From assembly GCF_000308435.1 (NCBI RefSeq), contig NZ_BAFR01000015.1, positions 1-56,694 of the forward strand: a stretch of 56,694 nt of DNA, read 5' to 3'. Shown piece by piece: positions 36,107-44,710 of this stretch (positions within the stretch are counted from its first letter, which is position 1; the number at the start of each line of letters is the position of its first letter). The position numbers and the translations under genes were made by a program. A model generated the notes under the pieces. The model made no database searches and was not told the DNA's origin. It saw only the letters and a program-made list of their open reading frames with translations. The DNA is from Nocardia araoensis NBRC 100135 (GTDB taxonomy: Bacteria; Actinomycetota; Actinomycetes; Mycobacteriales; Mycobacteriaceae).

Positions 36107-37098
36107 TGACGGCTCCGGAATTGCTGAACGAGCCTCTGGTCACGCCGCCCGCGGCGCGCCGTGGCGTGCCCGGTCTCCGGTTGTTCGCGATGACCGCCGG
36201 TTTGCAGCGTGCGACGCTGGTCCTCGGGCTGGCTCTGGTCGGTCTCTTCGTGGTCGCCGCTGTCTTCGCGCCGCTGATCGCGCCGTACGGATTCGCCCAG
36301 AGCGCCGCCGACGGAGTCGATTTCGTCCGCCAGCAAGCGCCGTCGGCCGAGCACTGGTTCGGCACCTCGGTGCGCGGGGAGGACGTGTTCTCGCGGGTGA
36401 TCTACGGTGCCAGGACGGCCCTGTGGGTGATCGCGATCTCGCTGGTGCTCTCACTGCTGATCGGAGTGCCGCTCGGACTGCTGTCCGGCTACGTCGGCCG
36501 GTGGCCGGACCGTTTGCTCGTGCTGTTCATGGACGCGATGTACGCGTTCCCGACGCTGCTGCTGGCGATCGTGGTGTCCATCGTGGTCGCCGGCGGTCGC
36601 TCGACCGGTCTGGGCGGCGTGCTGTCCGCGGCGGTGGCCATCACGGCGGTCTTCGTCCCGCAGTATTTCCGGGTGGTGCGCAACGCGACCGTGTCCGTGA
36701 AGCAGGAGCCCTACGTCGACGCGGCGCGGGTGACCGGCGCGTCGACCACGCGAATCCTCTTCCGGCACATCCTGGCCAATGTCACCCAGTCACTGCCGGT
36801 GATCATCACGCTCAACGGGTCGGAGGCCATCCTCACCCTGGCCGGACTGGGCTTCCTCGGTTTCGGCATCGAGCCGACCCAGGCCGCGGAGTGGGGCTTC
36901 GACCTGAACAAGGCGCTGCCGGACGTGTCCAACGGCATCTGGTGGACCGGCGTCTTTCCCGGCGTCGCCATCGTGCTCGTCGTGCTCGGGATGACTCTGG
37001 TCGGCGAGAGCCTCAACGAAGTGCTGAACCCGGTCCTGCGCACTCGTCGCGCCACAGCGGCCGGACCGGGCGGCGGGAAGGGCGCGACCGATGCCTGA
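36106..37098 (+). CDS. Peptide ABC transporter permease (DppC-like)
   Basis: A 330-residue permease. TM1 (ATLVLGLALVGLFVVAAVFAPLIAPY), the short periplasmic HWFGTSVRGEDVFSRVIYGART segment typical of DppC/OppC, and the EAA loop PYVDAARVTGASTTRILFRHILANV are all present. Overlaps at both ends show tight coupling with the neighbouring genes (TGATG start; 8-nt overlap with the ATPase gene). Confidence 0.92.
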   Translation: MTAPELLNEPLVTPPAARRGVPGLRLFAMTAGLQRATLVLGLALVGLFVVAAVFAPLIAPYGFAQSAADGVDFVRQQAPSAEHWFGTSVRGEDVFSRVIYGARTALWVIAISLVLSLLIGVPLGLLSGYVGRWPDRLLVLFMDAMYAFPTLLLAIVVSIVVAGGRSTGLGGVLSAAVAITAVFVPQYFRVVRNATVSVKQEPYVDAARVTGASTTRILFRHILANVTQSLPVIITLNGSEAILTLAGLGFLGFGIEPTQAAEWGFDLNKALPDVSNGIWWTGVFPGVAIVLVVLGMTLVGESLNEVLNPVLRTRRATAAGPGGGKGATDA

Positions 37099-38779
37099 GT
37101 CATCCGCGACGGGCCGGGGCCGTCCCGCCCTGTCCATCGAATCGTTGTCGGTCACCTTCGCCACCGATGCGGGGCCGGTACACGCGGTCACCGATGTCTC
37201 CTATGAGGTCTACCCCGGCGAAGTGCTGGCGATCGTCGGGGAGTCCGGTTCGGGCAAATCCGTGAGCTCGCGCACGGCCATGGGATTGCTGCCGGAGACG
37301 GCTACCGTGCACGGCTTGGTCACCCTGGGCACCGAGCAGGTCACCGCGATGAACGAAAAGCAGCTCACCGCATTACGCGGCGGAGCGATCTCGATGGTTT
37401 TCCAGGAACCGGGCTCGGCCCTCGACCCGCTGTTCACCGTCGGCTTCCAGATCGGCGAGGCGCTGCGCGCCCACACCGATCTGACCAAGAAGGCCGCCAA
37501 GGCGCGGGCGGTGGAATTACTGCGCCTGGTCGGATTGCCCGATCCGGAGCACCGGGTGGACTACTACCCGCATCAGCTCTCCGGCGGGCAGAAACAACGC
37601 GTGGTGATCGCCATCGCCATCGCCTGCGAGCCGAAGGTGATCATCGCCGACGAGCCCACCACGGCGCTGGACGTCACGGTGCAGGCCGAGATCCTCGCCC
37701 TGCTGCGGGACCTGCGCGACCGGATCGGCAGCGCGATCGTGCTGATCACCCACAACATGGGCGTGGTCGCCGACATCGCCGACCGCGTGGTGGTGATGCA
37801 CGACGGCGCGGTGGTCGAGCAGGCGCCGGTGGAGGAGTTGTTCGCCCGTCCCACGGCGGACTACACCCGCGCCCTGCTGGCCGCGGTACCGCACCTCGGT
37901 ACCGAGCAGATCGAGCACGGGCCGCCCGTCCGCGCCGAGACCGAGGGCGCCCCGGTGCTCGAGGTCCGTGATCTGGTGGTCGAATTCCCCGGACCGTTCG
38001 GCCGGCCGCGTTTCCGCGCCGTGGACGAGGTGAGCCTGCACATCGGCCCCGGCGAGACGCTCGGCCTGGTCGGGGAGTCCGGATCGGGCAAGTCGACCAT
38101 CGGCCGCTGTGTCGCGGCGCTGCAACGGCCGACCTCGGGGACGGTGCGGGTGCGCGGGCAGGACATCGCGGGGCTGTCGCAGCGCCGGCTGCGGCCGATC
38201 CGGCGGCGCTTCGGGTTCGTCTTCCAGGATCCGGCCACTTCGCTGAACCCCCGGCTCACCGTGGGGGAGTGCGTGGCCGAACCGCTGATCGTGCACAAGG
38301 CGGGAAGCTCGGCGGAGATCCGGGCCCGAGTGCGCAGGCTGCTGGACGACGTACGGTTGCCCGCGGGCGCCGAACGCCGCTACCCGCACGAGCTGTCCGG
38401 CGGGCAGCGTCAGCGGGCCAGCCTGGCCCGCGCGCTGATTCTCGACCCGGACCTGCTGGTCGCCGACGAGCCGACCAGCGCGCTGGATGTCTCAGTGCAG
38501 GCGGCGGTGCTGGAACTGTTCGGTCAGCTGCAGCGCGAGTGCGGCTGGGCGTGCCTGTTCATCAGCCACGACTTGGCGGTGGTCGACCAGCTCGCCGACC
38601 GCGTCGTGGTGCTGCGCGACGGCGCGGTGGTCGAAGCGGGCGATCGGCATCGCATCCTGCGCGCCCCGACGGAGGAGTACACCCGCCGTCTGGTCGCCGC
38701 GGTGCCGATACCGGATCCGGTGCGGCAACGCCGCCGCAGAGCACGGGCCGACGGCTTCGATGGTGACAAGACGGACTGA
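37091..38779 (+). CDS. Peptide ABC transporter ATPase, fused DppD-DppF type
   Basis: A 562-residue protein with two complete nucleotide-binding domains. Walker A is GESGSGKS near residue 50 and again near 328; signature LSGGQKQR in the first half and LSGGQRQR in the second; two Walker B segments (IIADEPTTALD, LVADEPTSALD). Such fusions replace the separate DppD and DppF. With the preceding genes it completes a peptide importer. ATG 37091 overlaps the permease by 8 nt. Confidence 0.93.
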   Translation: MPESSATGRGRPALSIESLSVTFATDAGPVHAVTDVSYEVYPGEVLAIVGESGSGKSVSSRTAMGLLPETATVHGLVTLGTEQVTAMNEKQLTALRGGAISMVFQEPGSALDPLFTVGFQIGEALRAHTDLTKKAAKARAVELLRLVGLPDPEHRVDYYPHQLSGGQKQRVVIAIAIACEPKVIIADEPTTALDVTVQAEILALLRDLRDRIGSAIVLITHNMGVVADIADRVVVMHDGAVVEQAPVEELFARPTADYTRALLAAVPHLGTEQIEHGPPVRAETEGAPVLEVRDLVVEFPGPFGRPRFRAVDEVSLHIGPGETLGLVGESGSGKSTIGRCVAALQRPTSGTVRVRGQDIAGLSQRRLRPIRRRFGFVFQDPATSLNPRLTVGECVAEPLIVHKAGSSAEIRARVRRLLDDVRLPAGAERRYPHELSGGQRQRASLARALILDPDLLVADEPTSALDVSVQAAVLELFGQLQRECGWACLFISHDLAVVDQLADRVVVLRDGAVVEAGDRHRILRAPTEEYTRRLVAAVPIPDPVRQRRRRARADGFDGDKTD

Positions 38780-38858
38780 TCGTCCGCTTTACGGTTCGCT
38801 CTGCCCTATTGTCAAGAGGGCGAGCCAACACCGGTGCGGGGTCGTTATCCGGCTCCGG

Positions 38859-38864
38859 TAGCGT
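38859..38864 (+). promoter_or_regulatory. Candidate -10 of purM
   Basis: TAGCGT, 45 nt before ATG 38910; it would give a leader with GGAG at 38893-38896. Confidence 0.4.
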
Positions 38865-38909
38865 GAGCAGGCATCTATCCGCCGATTCGGTTTGGAGCTT
38901 TCCCCGAAA

Positions 38910-39986
38910 ATGACTGAACAGACCCCCAGTGGTGGTGCTTCGTACGCCGCGGCAGGCGTGGACATCGAGGCAGGTGACCGCGCAGTCGAGTTGTTCGGGC
39001 CATTGGCGAAGAAGGCGACCCGGCCCGAGGTCCAAGGCGGCCTCGGCGGCTTCGCCGGACTGTTCGCGCTCAAGGGCGGCTACCGGGAACCGTTGCTGGC
39101 GGCCTCCACCGACGGCGTCGGCACCAAGATCGCGGTGGCGCAGGCGATGGACAAACACGACACCGTCGGCCTCGACCTGGTCGCCATGGTGGTGGACGAT
39201 CTCGTGGTCTGCGGCGCGGAGCCGCTGTTCCTCCAGGACTACATCGCCATCGGCAAGGTCGTCCCGGAGAAGGTCGCCGAACTCGTCTCCGGCATCGCCG
39301 AGGGTTGTGTGCGCGCCGGGTGCGCGCTGCTCGGCGGCGAGACCGCCGAGCATCCCGGGCTGATGGATCCGGACGACTACGACTTGTCCGCCACCGGCGT
39401 CGGCGTAGTGGAAGCCGACGCGGTGCTCGGGCCGGACCGGGTCCGTCCCGGCGACGTGGTGATCGCCATGGGGTCCTCCGGACTGCACTCCAACGGCTAC
39501 AGCTTGGCCCGCAAGGTGCTGCTCGAGATCGACCGCATGTCGCTCACCGGCCACGTCGAGGAATTCGGCCGCACCTTGGGCGAGGAACTGCTCGAGCCGA
39601 CCAGGATCTACGCCAAGGACTGCCTCGCGCTGATCGCCGAGACCGATGTGCGCACCTTCGCCCACGTCACCGGCGGTGGCCTTGCGGCCAACCTGTCGCG
39701 GGTGCTGCCCGCGGGCATGGTGGCGGAGCTGGATCGCGGCACCTGGAACCCGGCGCCGGTGTTCAAGATGATCGCTCAGCGCGGGCGGGTCGAGCGGCCC
39801 GAGATGGAGAAGACGTTCAACATGGGCGTCGGCATGGTCGCCGTCGTCGCTCCGGAGGACGTGGACCGGGCGCTGGCGGTGCTGACCGCACGGCACATCG
39901 AGTGCTGGACGCTGGGCACGGTCAAGAAGGCCAAGGACGCAGACGCCGTGCGCGCCGTGCTGGTCGGTGAGCATCCGCGGTTCTGA
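38910..39986 (+). CDS. purM: Phosphoribosylformylglycinamidine cyclo-ligase
   Basis: A 358-residue AIR synthetase, closing the imidazole ring in step 5 of purine synthesis. YAAAGVDIEAGDRAVELF, LLAASTDGVGTKI, GCALLGGETAEHPG and HVTGGGLAANLSRVLP are diagnostic. The length is normal. ATG 38910 is preferred over a TTG 18 nt upstream, although GGAG is 13 nt away. A strong hairpin follows. Confidence 0.96.
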   Translation: MTEQTPSGGASYAAAGVDIEAGDRAVELFGPLAKKATRPEVQGGLGGFAGLFALKGGYREPLLAASTDGVGTKIAVAQAMDKHDTVGLDLVAMVVDDLVVCGAEPLFLQDYIAIGKVVPEKVAELVSGIAEGCVRAGCALLGGETAEHPGLMDPDDYDLSATGVGVVEADAVLGPDRVRPGDVVIAMGSSGLHSNGYSLARKVLLEIDRMSLTGHVEEFGRTLGEELLEPTRIYAKDCLALIAETDVRTFAHVTGGGLAANLSRVLPAGMVAELDRGTWNPAPVFKMIAQRGRVERPEMEKTFNMGVGMVAVVAPEDVDRALAVLTARHIECWTLGTVKKAKDADAVRAVLVGEHPRF

Positions 39987-39997
39987 TCCGCGCGAAG

Positions 39998-40044
39998 ACA
40001 CGTCAGAGTCCCGCATCCTCGCTCGATGCGGGACTCTGGTGTGT
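39998..40044. terminator. Terminator after purM
   Basis: Perfect 13-bp core CAGAGTCCCGCAT (40004-40016) and ATGCGGGACTCTG (40026-40038) with a 9-nt loop, extended by two wobble and four further pairs to 39998/40044. Confidence 0.85.
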
Positions 40045-40090
40045 TGCAAGCCTTTTCGGCGCCAGAGACGTCAACTCGCGACAACGCTCG

Positions 40091-40118
40091 AAGGGGGAGG
40101 CCCGTCGGCCTCCCCCTT
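40091..40118 (-). terminator. Terminator after the DUF3073 gene
   Basis: Perfect 12-bp arms AAGGGGGAGGCC and GGCCTCCCCCTT with a 4-nt loop, 17 nt downstream of the DUF3073 stop on the minus strand. Confidence 0.85.
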
Positions 40119-40134
40119 CAGACGTAAATCCGAG

Positions 40135-40347
40135 TCAGCGGCGCCAGTCGTCGTAGTCGTCGTCCTCATCCCAGCGGGACAAGGAGTCGTCCGCGTCGTG
40201 CTCATCGGACAGCACACCACCACTCCGCTGGGAGTTGGGGCTTCCCGAAAGCTCGCGCTGAAGGCTCGCGAAGTCGGTCGTGGGCGAGCTGTACTTCAGC
40301 TCGCGTGCGACCTTGGTCTGCTTTGCCTTAGCCCGGCCACGGCCCAT
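40135..40347 (-). CDS. DUF3073 small protein
   Basis: A 70-residue protein of unknown function conserved next to purM in mycobacteria (Rv0810c type). A basic N-terminus (MGRGRAKAKQTKVARELKYS) is followed by the SPTTDFASLQREL core and a very acidic tail (DEDDDYDDWRR). The charge split suggests nucleic-acid or ribosome contact; that is inference. ATG 40347 has GAGGGGG about 6 nt upstream. It is flanked by its own terminator and a leader of about 90 nt. Confidence 0.9.
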   Translation of the reverse strand: MGRGRAKAKQTKVARELKYSSPTTDFASLQRELSGSPNSQRSGGVLSDEHDADDSLSRWDEDDDYDDWRR

Positions 40348-40522
40348 GGCTGACCCCCTCGCGTCACAGCGGGGCGGCCTGGGGTTTGGTGGCGGCCCCG
40401 TTCGAATTAATACTCTTCCTGACAGACACTTTAGCGTGTGTCCGGCGGTCTCGCTTCCAGGAGTGGGTGAAGAACTCCGGAACCGGTGCCGTTTGCCCGC
40501 TTGTCGCCCTGCCGTGGAATAC

Positions 40523-41476
40523 CTAGACGACCCCGGGTATAGCACGAATCACACCGACTCGGATACCCCCGCCGAGCACCGCGGGGGCCGCCAGCTCCGC
40601 GTGCGCATCGGTCCACTCGATTCCCATGCGGTGCAGAATCGCCAGCGTCAGCGGCATTCGCGCACGATCGTGGCCGTCTTCGATCTTGTACGCGAAGGCC
40701 GATCCGTCCGGCAGCGCGCCCGCGTGCACGCCGTCCGCGCCGATCTTGCACACCAGTCCGGGGGTTGCCCGCATGGTCAGCAGATCGGGCGCGTTCGTGC
40801 CGGAAATCACTCGCGGATGCGCGCGTACCGCGTCGGCGACGCGGCGTTCCGGGGTGCCGGGCTCGGCCGTGGCCATGGTCGAGAACACTCGCGCGAGGTT
40901 GACCAGTGACACCGGGATGATCGGCAATCCGCAGCCGTCGATGCCAAGATCGGCTTCCGGTTCGCCGGTCAGGTCGGCCACCGTCGCGATCACCGCGCGC
41001 TGGAGCGGATGCGCCCGGTCCTGGTAGCCCTCGATGGGCCAGCCGTTGATCGCGCAGGTCGCGAGCATCGCCGCGTGCTTGCCCGAACAGTTCATGTAGA
41101 TGGGATGGGGTTGCCCTCCGCCCGACAGCAGCGCGGTGCGAGCGCGCTCGTCGTACGGCAGATCGGCCGGGCAGGCCAGCGACGAATCGGGCAGGCCGAA
41201 CCGGTCCAGCAGCCTGCGCACCAGCGCGATGTGGTCGGGTTCGCCGTAGTGCGAGGCGGTCGCGATGGCCAGTTCGGCGTCGTCGATCGGCTGAAAACCG
41301 TTGCGCAGCAGGGTGATCGCTTGCATCGGCTTGTTCGTCGAGCGCGGGAAGATCGGCAGGTGCACTTCGCCGAGCTGCACGGTGGGCTCGCCCGCGGCGT
41401 CGAGCACCACCACCGAGCCGCGGTGCACGCACTCGCGGAAGCCCGAGCGGACGACTTCGACCAATTCCACACTCAC
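40523..41476 (-). CDS. Asparaginase II family protein
   Basis: A 317-residue protein of the PF06089-type asparaginase family: PRSTNKPMQAI, YMNCSGKHAAML and GIDGCGLP are its conserved segments. Members hydrolyse L-asparagine and are unrelated to the EcA/EcB asparaginase fold. The GTG at 41476 overlaps the MOSC stop by 4 nt, so it is translated from a ygfZ-MOSC-asparaginase transcript. Cytoplasmic; no signal peptide. Confidence 0.9.
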   Translation of the reverse strand: MSVELVEVVRSGFRECVHRGSVVVLDAAGEPTVQLGEVHLPIFPRSTNKPMQAITLLRNGFQPIDDAELAIATASHYGEPDHIALVRRLLDRFGLPDSSLACPADLPYDERARTALLSGGGQPHPIYMNCSGKHAAMLATCAINGWPIEGYQDRAHPLQRAVIATVADLTGEPEADLGIDGCGLPIIPVSLVNLARVFSTMATAEPGTPERRVADAVRAHPRVISGTNAPDLLTMRATPGLVCKIGADGVHAGALPDGSAFAYKIEDGHDRARMPLTLAILHRMGIEWTDAHAELAAPAVLGGGIRVGVIRAIPGVV

Positions 41477-42192
41477 GATTTCGCTCCCGTGCCGATGTCG
41501 TCGGTGCTCGCTGTCGTCGTGCGCCGGTTCGCGGCGGCGCGCTCGGCGTTGCCGTGCCTGCGCGTGTGCCGTTCCACCTGCATGCGCACGTCGTCGGAGA
41601 TGGTCGGCTCGTCGGCGATCAGGATCGCGAGCAGGTCGAGATCGGCGCCGGTGAACAGATCGCGGACGGTGATGCCGTGCTCCGGCACGTGCACCACCGA
41701 GATCCGGTCACCCGCTCCGATCGTGCCCTCGGTGAGCACCCGCAGGTAGGCGCCGGTATCGCTGCGCAGGGCGAACCGTTTGACCCACTGCTGCTCGCCG
41801 CTCCAGTGCTGGAACGTGGCGCACGGTACGCGCGGTGCGCTCACCTCCAGCAACGTGTCGCCGACCGACCAGCGCGCGCCGATCACCGAGTCGCTGACCG
41901 GAAGACCACGCACGCGCAGGTTTTCGCCGAACCATCCCGCGGGCAGTTCCCGGCCGAGCTCCGTGCCCCACCGGAGGGCGTCCTCGTCGGCGTAGGCGTA
42001 GACGGCCTGGTGCACACCGCCGTGATGCTTGGTGTCGCAGACGTGGTCGCCCTCCAAACCGAGGGCGCGCACTCCGACCCGGCCCGCCACCGGCCGCTTG
42101 TCGATGGCGGTGCGGCCGACCCGTCCCGGCACCTCGAGGTCGGCGTGCACGACGCACGTCGCGAGGACCTCGCCGGAATCACCGACGCGCAT
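41473..42192 (-). CDS. MOSC-domain protein
   Basis: A 239-residue protein. The MOSC fold (molybdenum-cofactor sulfurase C-terminal) is shown by LGLEGDHVCDTKHHGGVHQAVYAYA, WFGENLRVRG and the cysteine in SAPRVPCATFQ, resembling YiiM. Such proteins can carry sulfur or take part in N-hydroxylated-base reduction; the role is unknown here. ATG 42192 has AGGAG 8 nt upstream and is preferred over ATG 42213. Confidence 0.88.
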   Translation of the reverse strand: MRVGDSGEVLATCVVHADLEVPGRVGRTAIDKRPVAGRVGVRALGLEGDHVCDTKHHGGVHQAVYAYADEDALRWGTELGRELPAGWFGENLRVRGLPVSDSVIGARWSVGDTLLEVSAPRVPCATFQHWSGEQQWVKRFALRSDTGAYLRVLTEGTIGAGDRISVVHVPEHGITVRDLFTGADLDLLAILIADEPTISDDVRMQVERHTRRHGNAERAAANRRTTTASTDDIGTGAKS

Positions 42193-42290
42193 GGGCAGCG
42201 CTCCTCTCGTCATGGCTGGGCAGCTCGGCGCTGAGCAGGGCTGGGATGTCGGCTGGGAAGTCCCACGCCGGCGGGTGGCTCGTCAACGGG

Positions 42291-43400
42291 TCAGCGCCCG
42301 CGCAGCCGGTCGACCGCTAGGCGGCCCGCCTGCGGCTCGTCCTCCGCGGGCACCGAATCGGGATCGATGGACGCCGCGACCGGGCCCGCGACCAGCGCGG
42401 TGTCGGCCGGGACCGCGCGCTTGACCAGCGCGAGGGCGATCGGGCCCAGTTCGAAGTGGTCGACGACCGTGCCGAGCCTGCCGACCGCGCGCCCGCCCGC
42501 CGTGACGTCGTCGCCGATGGCGGGGCGCTCGTCCGCTGAGCCGTCCAAGTGCAGCAGCAACAGGTGGCGCGGCGGCTTGCCGAGATTGTGCACCCTGGCC
42601 ACGGTCTCCTGGCCGCGGTAGCAGCCCTTGTCCAGGTGGACGGCTCCGTGTTCGGCGACGCCGCCGATCCAGCGGGCCTCGTGCGGGATGGTTCGCTCGT
42701 CGGTGTCCAGTCCGATCCGCGGGCGGACGGCCGCGACGCGCAACGCCTCGAACGCCCACATACCGGCGGGGACCGCGCCCGCCGCGGTGAGCCGGTCCCA
42801 CAGCCCGGTCAGCTGTTCACGCGGGACGACCAAGTCGAAAGAGTCGGCCGTCGGCCACGGCATCCGGCGCAGGAATCCGCCGCCGGCCAGCGGCGCGGCC
42901 TCGTACACGCCGGGAAGGGCGGTGATGCCGAGCGTCTCGGTAAGGCCAGCGACTCCGGGGCCGAGCAGACTCAGCACCGCGTGGTCGGCGGCCTCGGGCT
43001 TGGCATCGGCCCAGAACACCATCTTCTGCAAGAACGTCAACAGGTCGGGGCCGCGCTCGGCCTCGGTATCGATCCAGACGGTGCCGCCCAGTTCGGTGAG
43101 CACGAAGTGATGCTGGACCCGGCCGTTCAGATCCAGGTCGAGGTTCTCCGCGGACTGCCCGTCGCCGAGGGCGGCGACATGCTGGCTGGAGATGGTGTGC
43201 AACCAGGTGAGTCGCTCCGCGCCGCTGATGCGAAGGACGAACCGGTGCGACCGGTCGACGATCGCGGCGCGCTGCACCGCGGCGCGCTGTTCGCCGAACG
43301 GATCACCGTAGTGCCATGCGACGGCGGCGTCGGGCGAACCCGCCGCTCCCGCGACGGCTCCCGACACACTGAGGATGGGGCTGGGCGCAACCACGGACAC
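42291..43400 (-). CDS. ygfZ: YgfZ/GcvT-like folate-binding protein
   Basis: A 369-residue homologue of the GcvT aminomethyltransferase fold carrying the YgfZ signature KGCYRGQE, with the conserved cysteine. YgfZ proteins use tetrahydrofolate to support repair or assembly of certain Fe-S enzymes. The counterpart in M. tuberculosis lies at the same place (Rv0811c). GTG 43400 is chosen because TAGAGT is 7 nt upstream on the minus strand; the longer frame adds 51 non-conserved residues. It heads a leftward cluster with the MOSC and asparaginase genes. Confidence 0.92.
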   Translation of the reverse strand: MSVVAPSPILSVSGAVAGAAGSPDAAVAWHYGDPFGEQRAAVQRAAIVDRSHRFVLRISGAERLTWLHTISSQHVAALGDGQSAENLDLDLNGRVQHHFVLTELGGTVWIDTEAERGPDLLTFLQKMVFWADAKPEAADHAVLSLLGPGVAGLTETLGITALPGVYEAAPLAGGGFLRRMPWPTADSFDLVVPREQLTGLWDRLTAAGAVPAGMWAFEALRVAAVRPRIGLDTDERTIPHEARWIGGVAEHGAVHLDKGCYRGQETVARVHNLGKPPRHLLLLHLDGSADERPAIGDDVTAGGRAVGRLGTVVDHFELGPIALALVKRAVPADTALVAGPVAASIDPDSVPAEDEPQAGRLAVDRLRGR

Positions 43401-43407
43401 CTCTACC

Positions 43408-43413
43408 ACTCTA
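43408..43413 (-). promoter_or_regulatory. -10 element of ygfZ
   Basis: TAGAGT on the minus strand, 7 nt before GTG 43400. Confidence 0.6.
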
Positions 43414-43570
43414 GGCGGGGCCGCCCGGCGGCGTGCGAACCGGGCCACGACGCCGCAGATCGGCATAGCCGATGGGCATTGTCCGAGCATTACGGCGGGC
43501 GCCACGGCGCGGTCGCACAAAAGGTCTGGCAAAAGCGGCCGTGACATAGGCATTGTCCGCTCACACCGCC

Positions 43571-43576
43571 TACGCT
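43571..43576 (+). promoter_or_regulatory. -10 element, class IV aminotransferase gene
   Basis: TACGCT, 6 nt before ATG 43583; leaderless spacing. Divergent from the ygfZ promoter. Confidence 0.6.
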
Positions 43577-43582
43577 CGTCGC

Positions 43583-44503
43583 ATGGTGGATCGAGTTCTG
43601 GTAACTCTCGATGGCGAAGTCCGAGATGCGGATGCGCCGTTGTTGTTTGCGGACGATATTGGCGTATTGCGTGGCGACGGTGTCTTCGAAACGGTGCTCG
43701 TGCGCGCGGGAGTCGCGTGCGCGATCGAATTTCATCTAGGCAGATTGCGTCGCTCCGCCCAGGCGCTCGATCTGCCCGAGCCGGAATTGAGCAAATGGCG
43801 CGAGGCGGTGGAGACCGCCGCCAAGGAGTGGGGCAGCGAACGCGAAGGCGTGATGCGGCTGGTGCTCACCCGGGGCCGGGACTCCGAGCTGGCCGCCACG
43901 CCCGACAAGGTCAAGACCGGTGACCTCGCCGCCGCCGTGCCGGTGCCGACCGCGTTCGTGCTCGTGGTGCCGGTGCCCGAGCGCGTGCAGAAGGCCCGCA
44001 CCGAAGGCGTCGCGGTGGTGAGCCTGTCCCGCGGCATCTCGATCGACCTCGCACAGGCCGCGCCATGGCAGCTGCTCGGAGCCAAGACGCTGTCCTACGC
44101 CACCAATATGGCCGCCCTTCGGTTCGCCGCGCGAATGGGCGCGGACGACGTGATCTTCACCAGCACGGAGAACCGCGTGCTGGAGGGCCCGCGGTCCACC
44201 GTGGTGATCGCCCGCGACAAGCAGTTGATCACCCCGCCCGCGAAGAACGGCGTGCTGCCCGGCGTCACCCAGCGCGCGCTGTTCGCCGAGGCCGAGAAGG
44301 CGGGTTGGCAATGCCGCTACGACTCGCTGTTCACCGCCGACCTGCTCACCTGCGACAGCATCTGGATGCTGTCGAGCATTTCGCTTGCGGCGCGGGTCAA
44401 TTCGCTGGACGGGCTGCGGATGTCCGCGCCGGACAACGCCGAAGAGATCATCGCGCTGGTCGATCGCGGCATCGAGCGAGCGGGAGCCATCGGCGACTGG
44501 TGA
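43583..44503 (+). CDS. pabC: Class IV aminotransferase, probable aminodeoxychorismate lyase
   Basis: A 306-residue PLP fold-type IV enzyme. LLFADDIGVLRGDGVFETVLV is the family start, the PLP lysine is in LGAKTLSYATN, and the cofactor phosphate loop follows in STENRVLEGPRSTVVI. Synteny with Rv0812 favours aminodeoxychorismate lyase (p-aminobenzoate for folate); D-amino-acid or branched-chain transaminase activity cannot be excluded. It sits opposite the folate-binding ygfZ. Confidence 0.85.
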   Translation: MVDRVLVTLDGEVRDADAPLLFADDIGVLRGDGVFETVLVRAGVACAIEFHLGRLRRSAQALDLPEPELSKWREAVETAAKEWGSEREGVMRLVLTRGRDSELAATPDKVKTGDLAAAVPVPTAFVLVVPVPERVQKARTEGVAVVSLSRGISIDLAQAAPWQLLGAKTLSYATNMAALRFAARMGADDVIFTSTENRVLEGPRSTVVIARDKQLITPPAKNGVLPGVTQRALFAEAEKAGWQCRYDSLFTADLLTCDSIWMLSSISLAARVNSLDGLRMSAPDNAEEIIALVDRGIERAGAIGDW

Positions 44504-44668
44504 GGCCGGGTATGGAGGGCGGCGCCGTCGTCGTGATCGGCGCCGCTGCGTGATCTCCGTCCTACTCGGGCGGGCGCGGGTGCTGACGAGCACGGAAAAC
44601 AGGTCGTGACAGGCGGATCAGCCCTGGTGACGTGGCGTAGGACTCATTTTTCCAGGTCCACTCCCGCG

Positions 44669-44674
44669 TAGGCT
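44669..44674 (+). promoter_or_regulatory. Candidate -10 of cydABDC
   Basis: TAGGCT, placing transcription start near 44681, inside the inverted repeat described next. The leader would be about 30 nt with AGGAGG at 44700-44705. Confidence 0.5.
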
Positions 44675-44677
44675 TTA

Positions 44678-44693
44678 CTACGACTTGTCGTAG
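44678..44693. promoter_or_regulatory. Inverted repeat at the cydA transcription start (operator candidate)
   Basis: Perfect 7-bp arms CTACGAC and GTCGTAG around a 2-nt centre, immediately after the candidate -10. Position fits a repressor operator. It does not resemble the Rex consensus. Confidence 0.5.
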
Positions 44694-44710
44694 ACACGCA
44701 GGAGGCCGGC

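Noticed and set aside
41473..42213. MOSC start at 42213
   Set aside because: The ribosome binding site AGGAG lies inside this extended frame and serves ATG 42192 with proper spacing.
44678..44693. Rex-type operator upstream of cydA
   Set aside because: The dyad CTACGACttGTCGTAG does not fit the TTGTGA-TCACAA Rex pattern; it is kept as an operator of unknown regulator.
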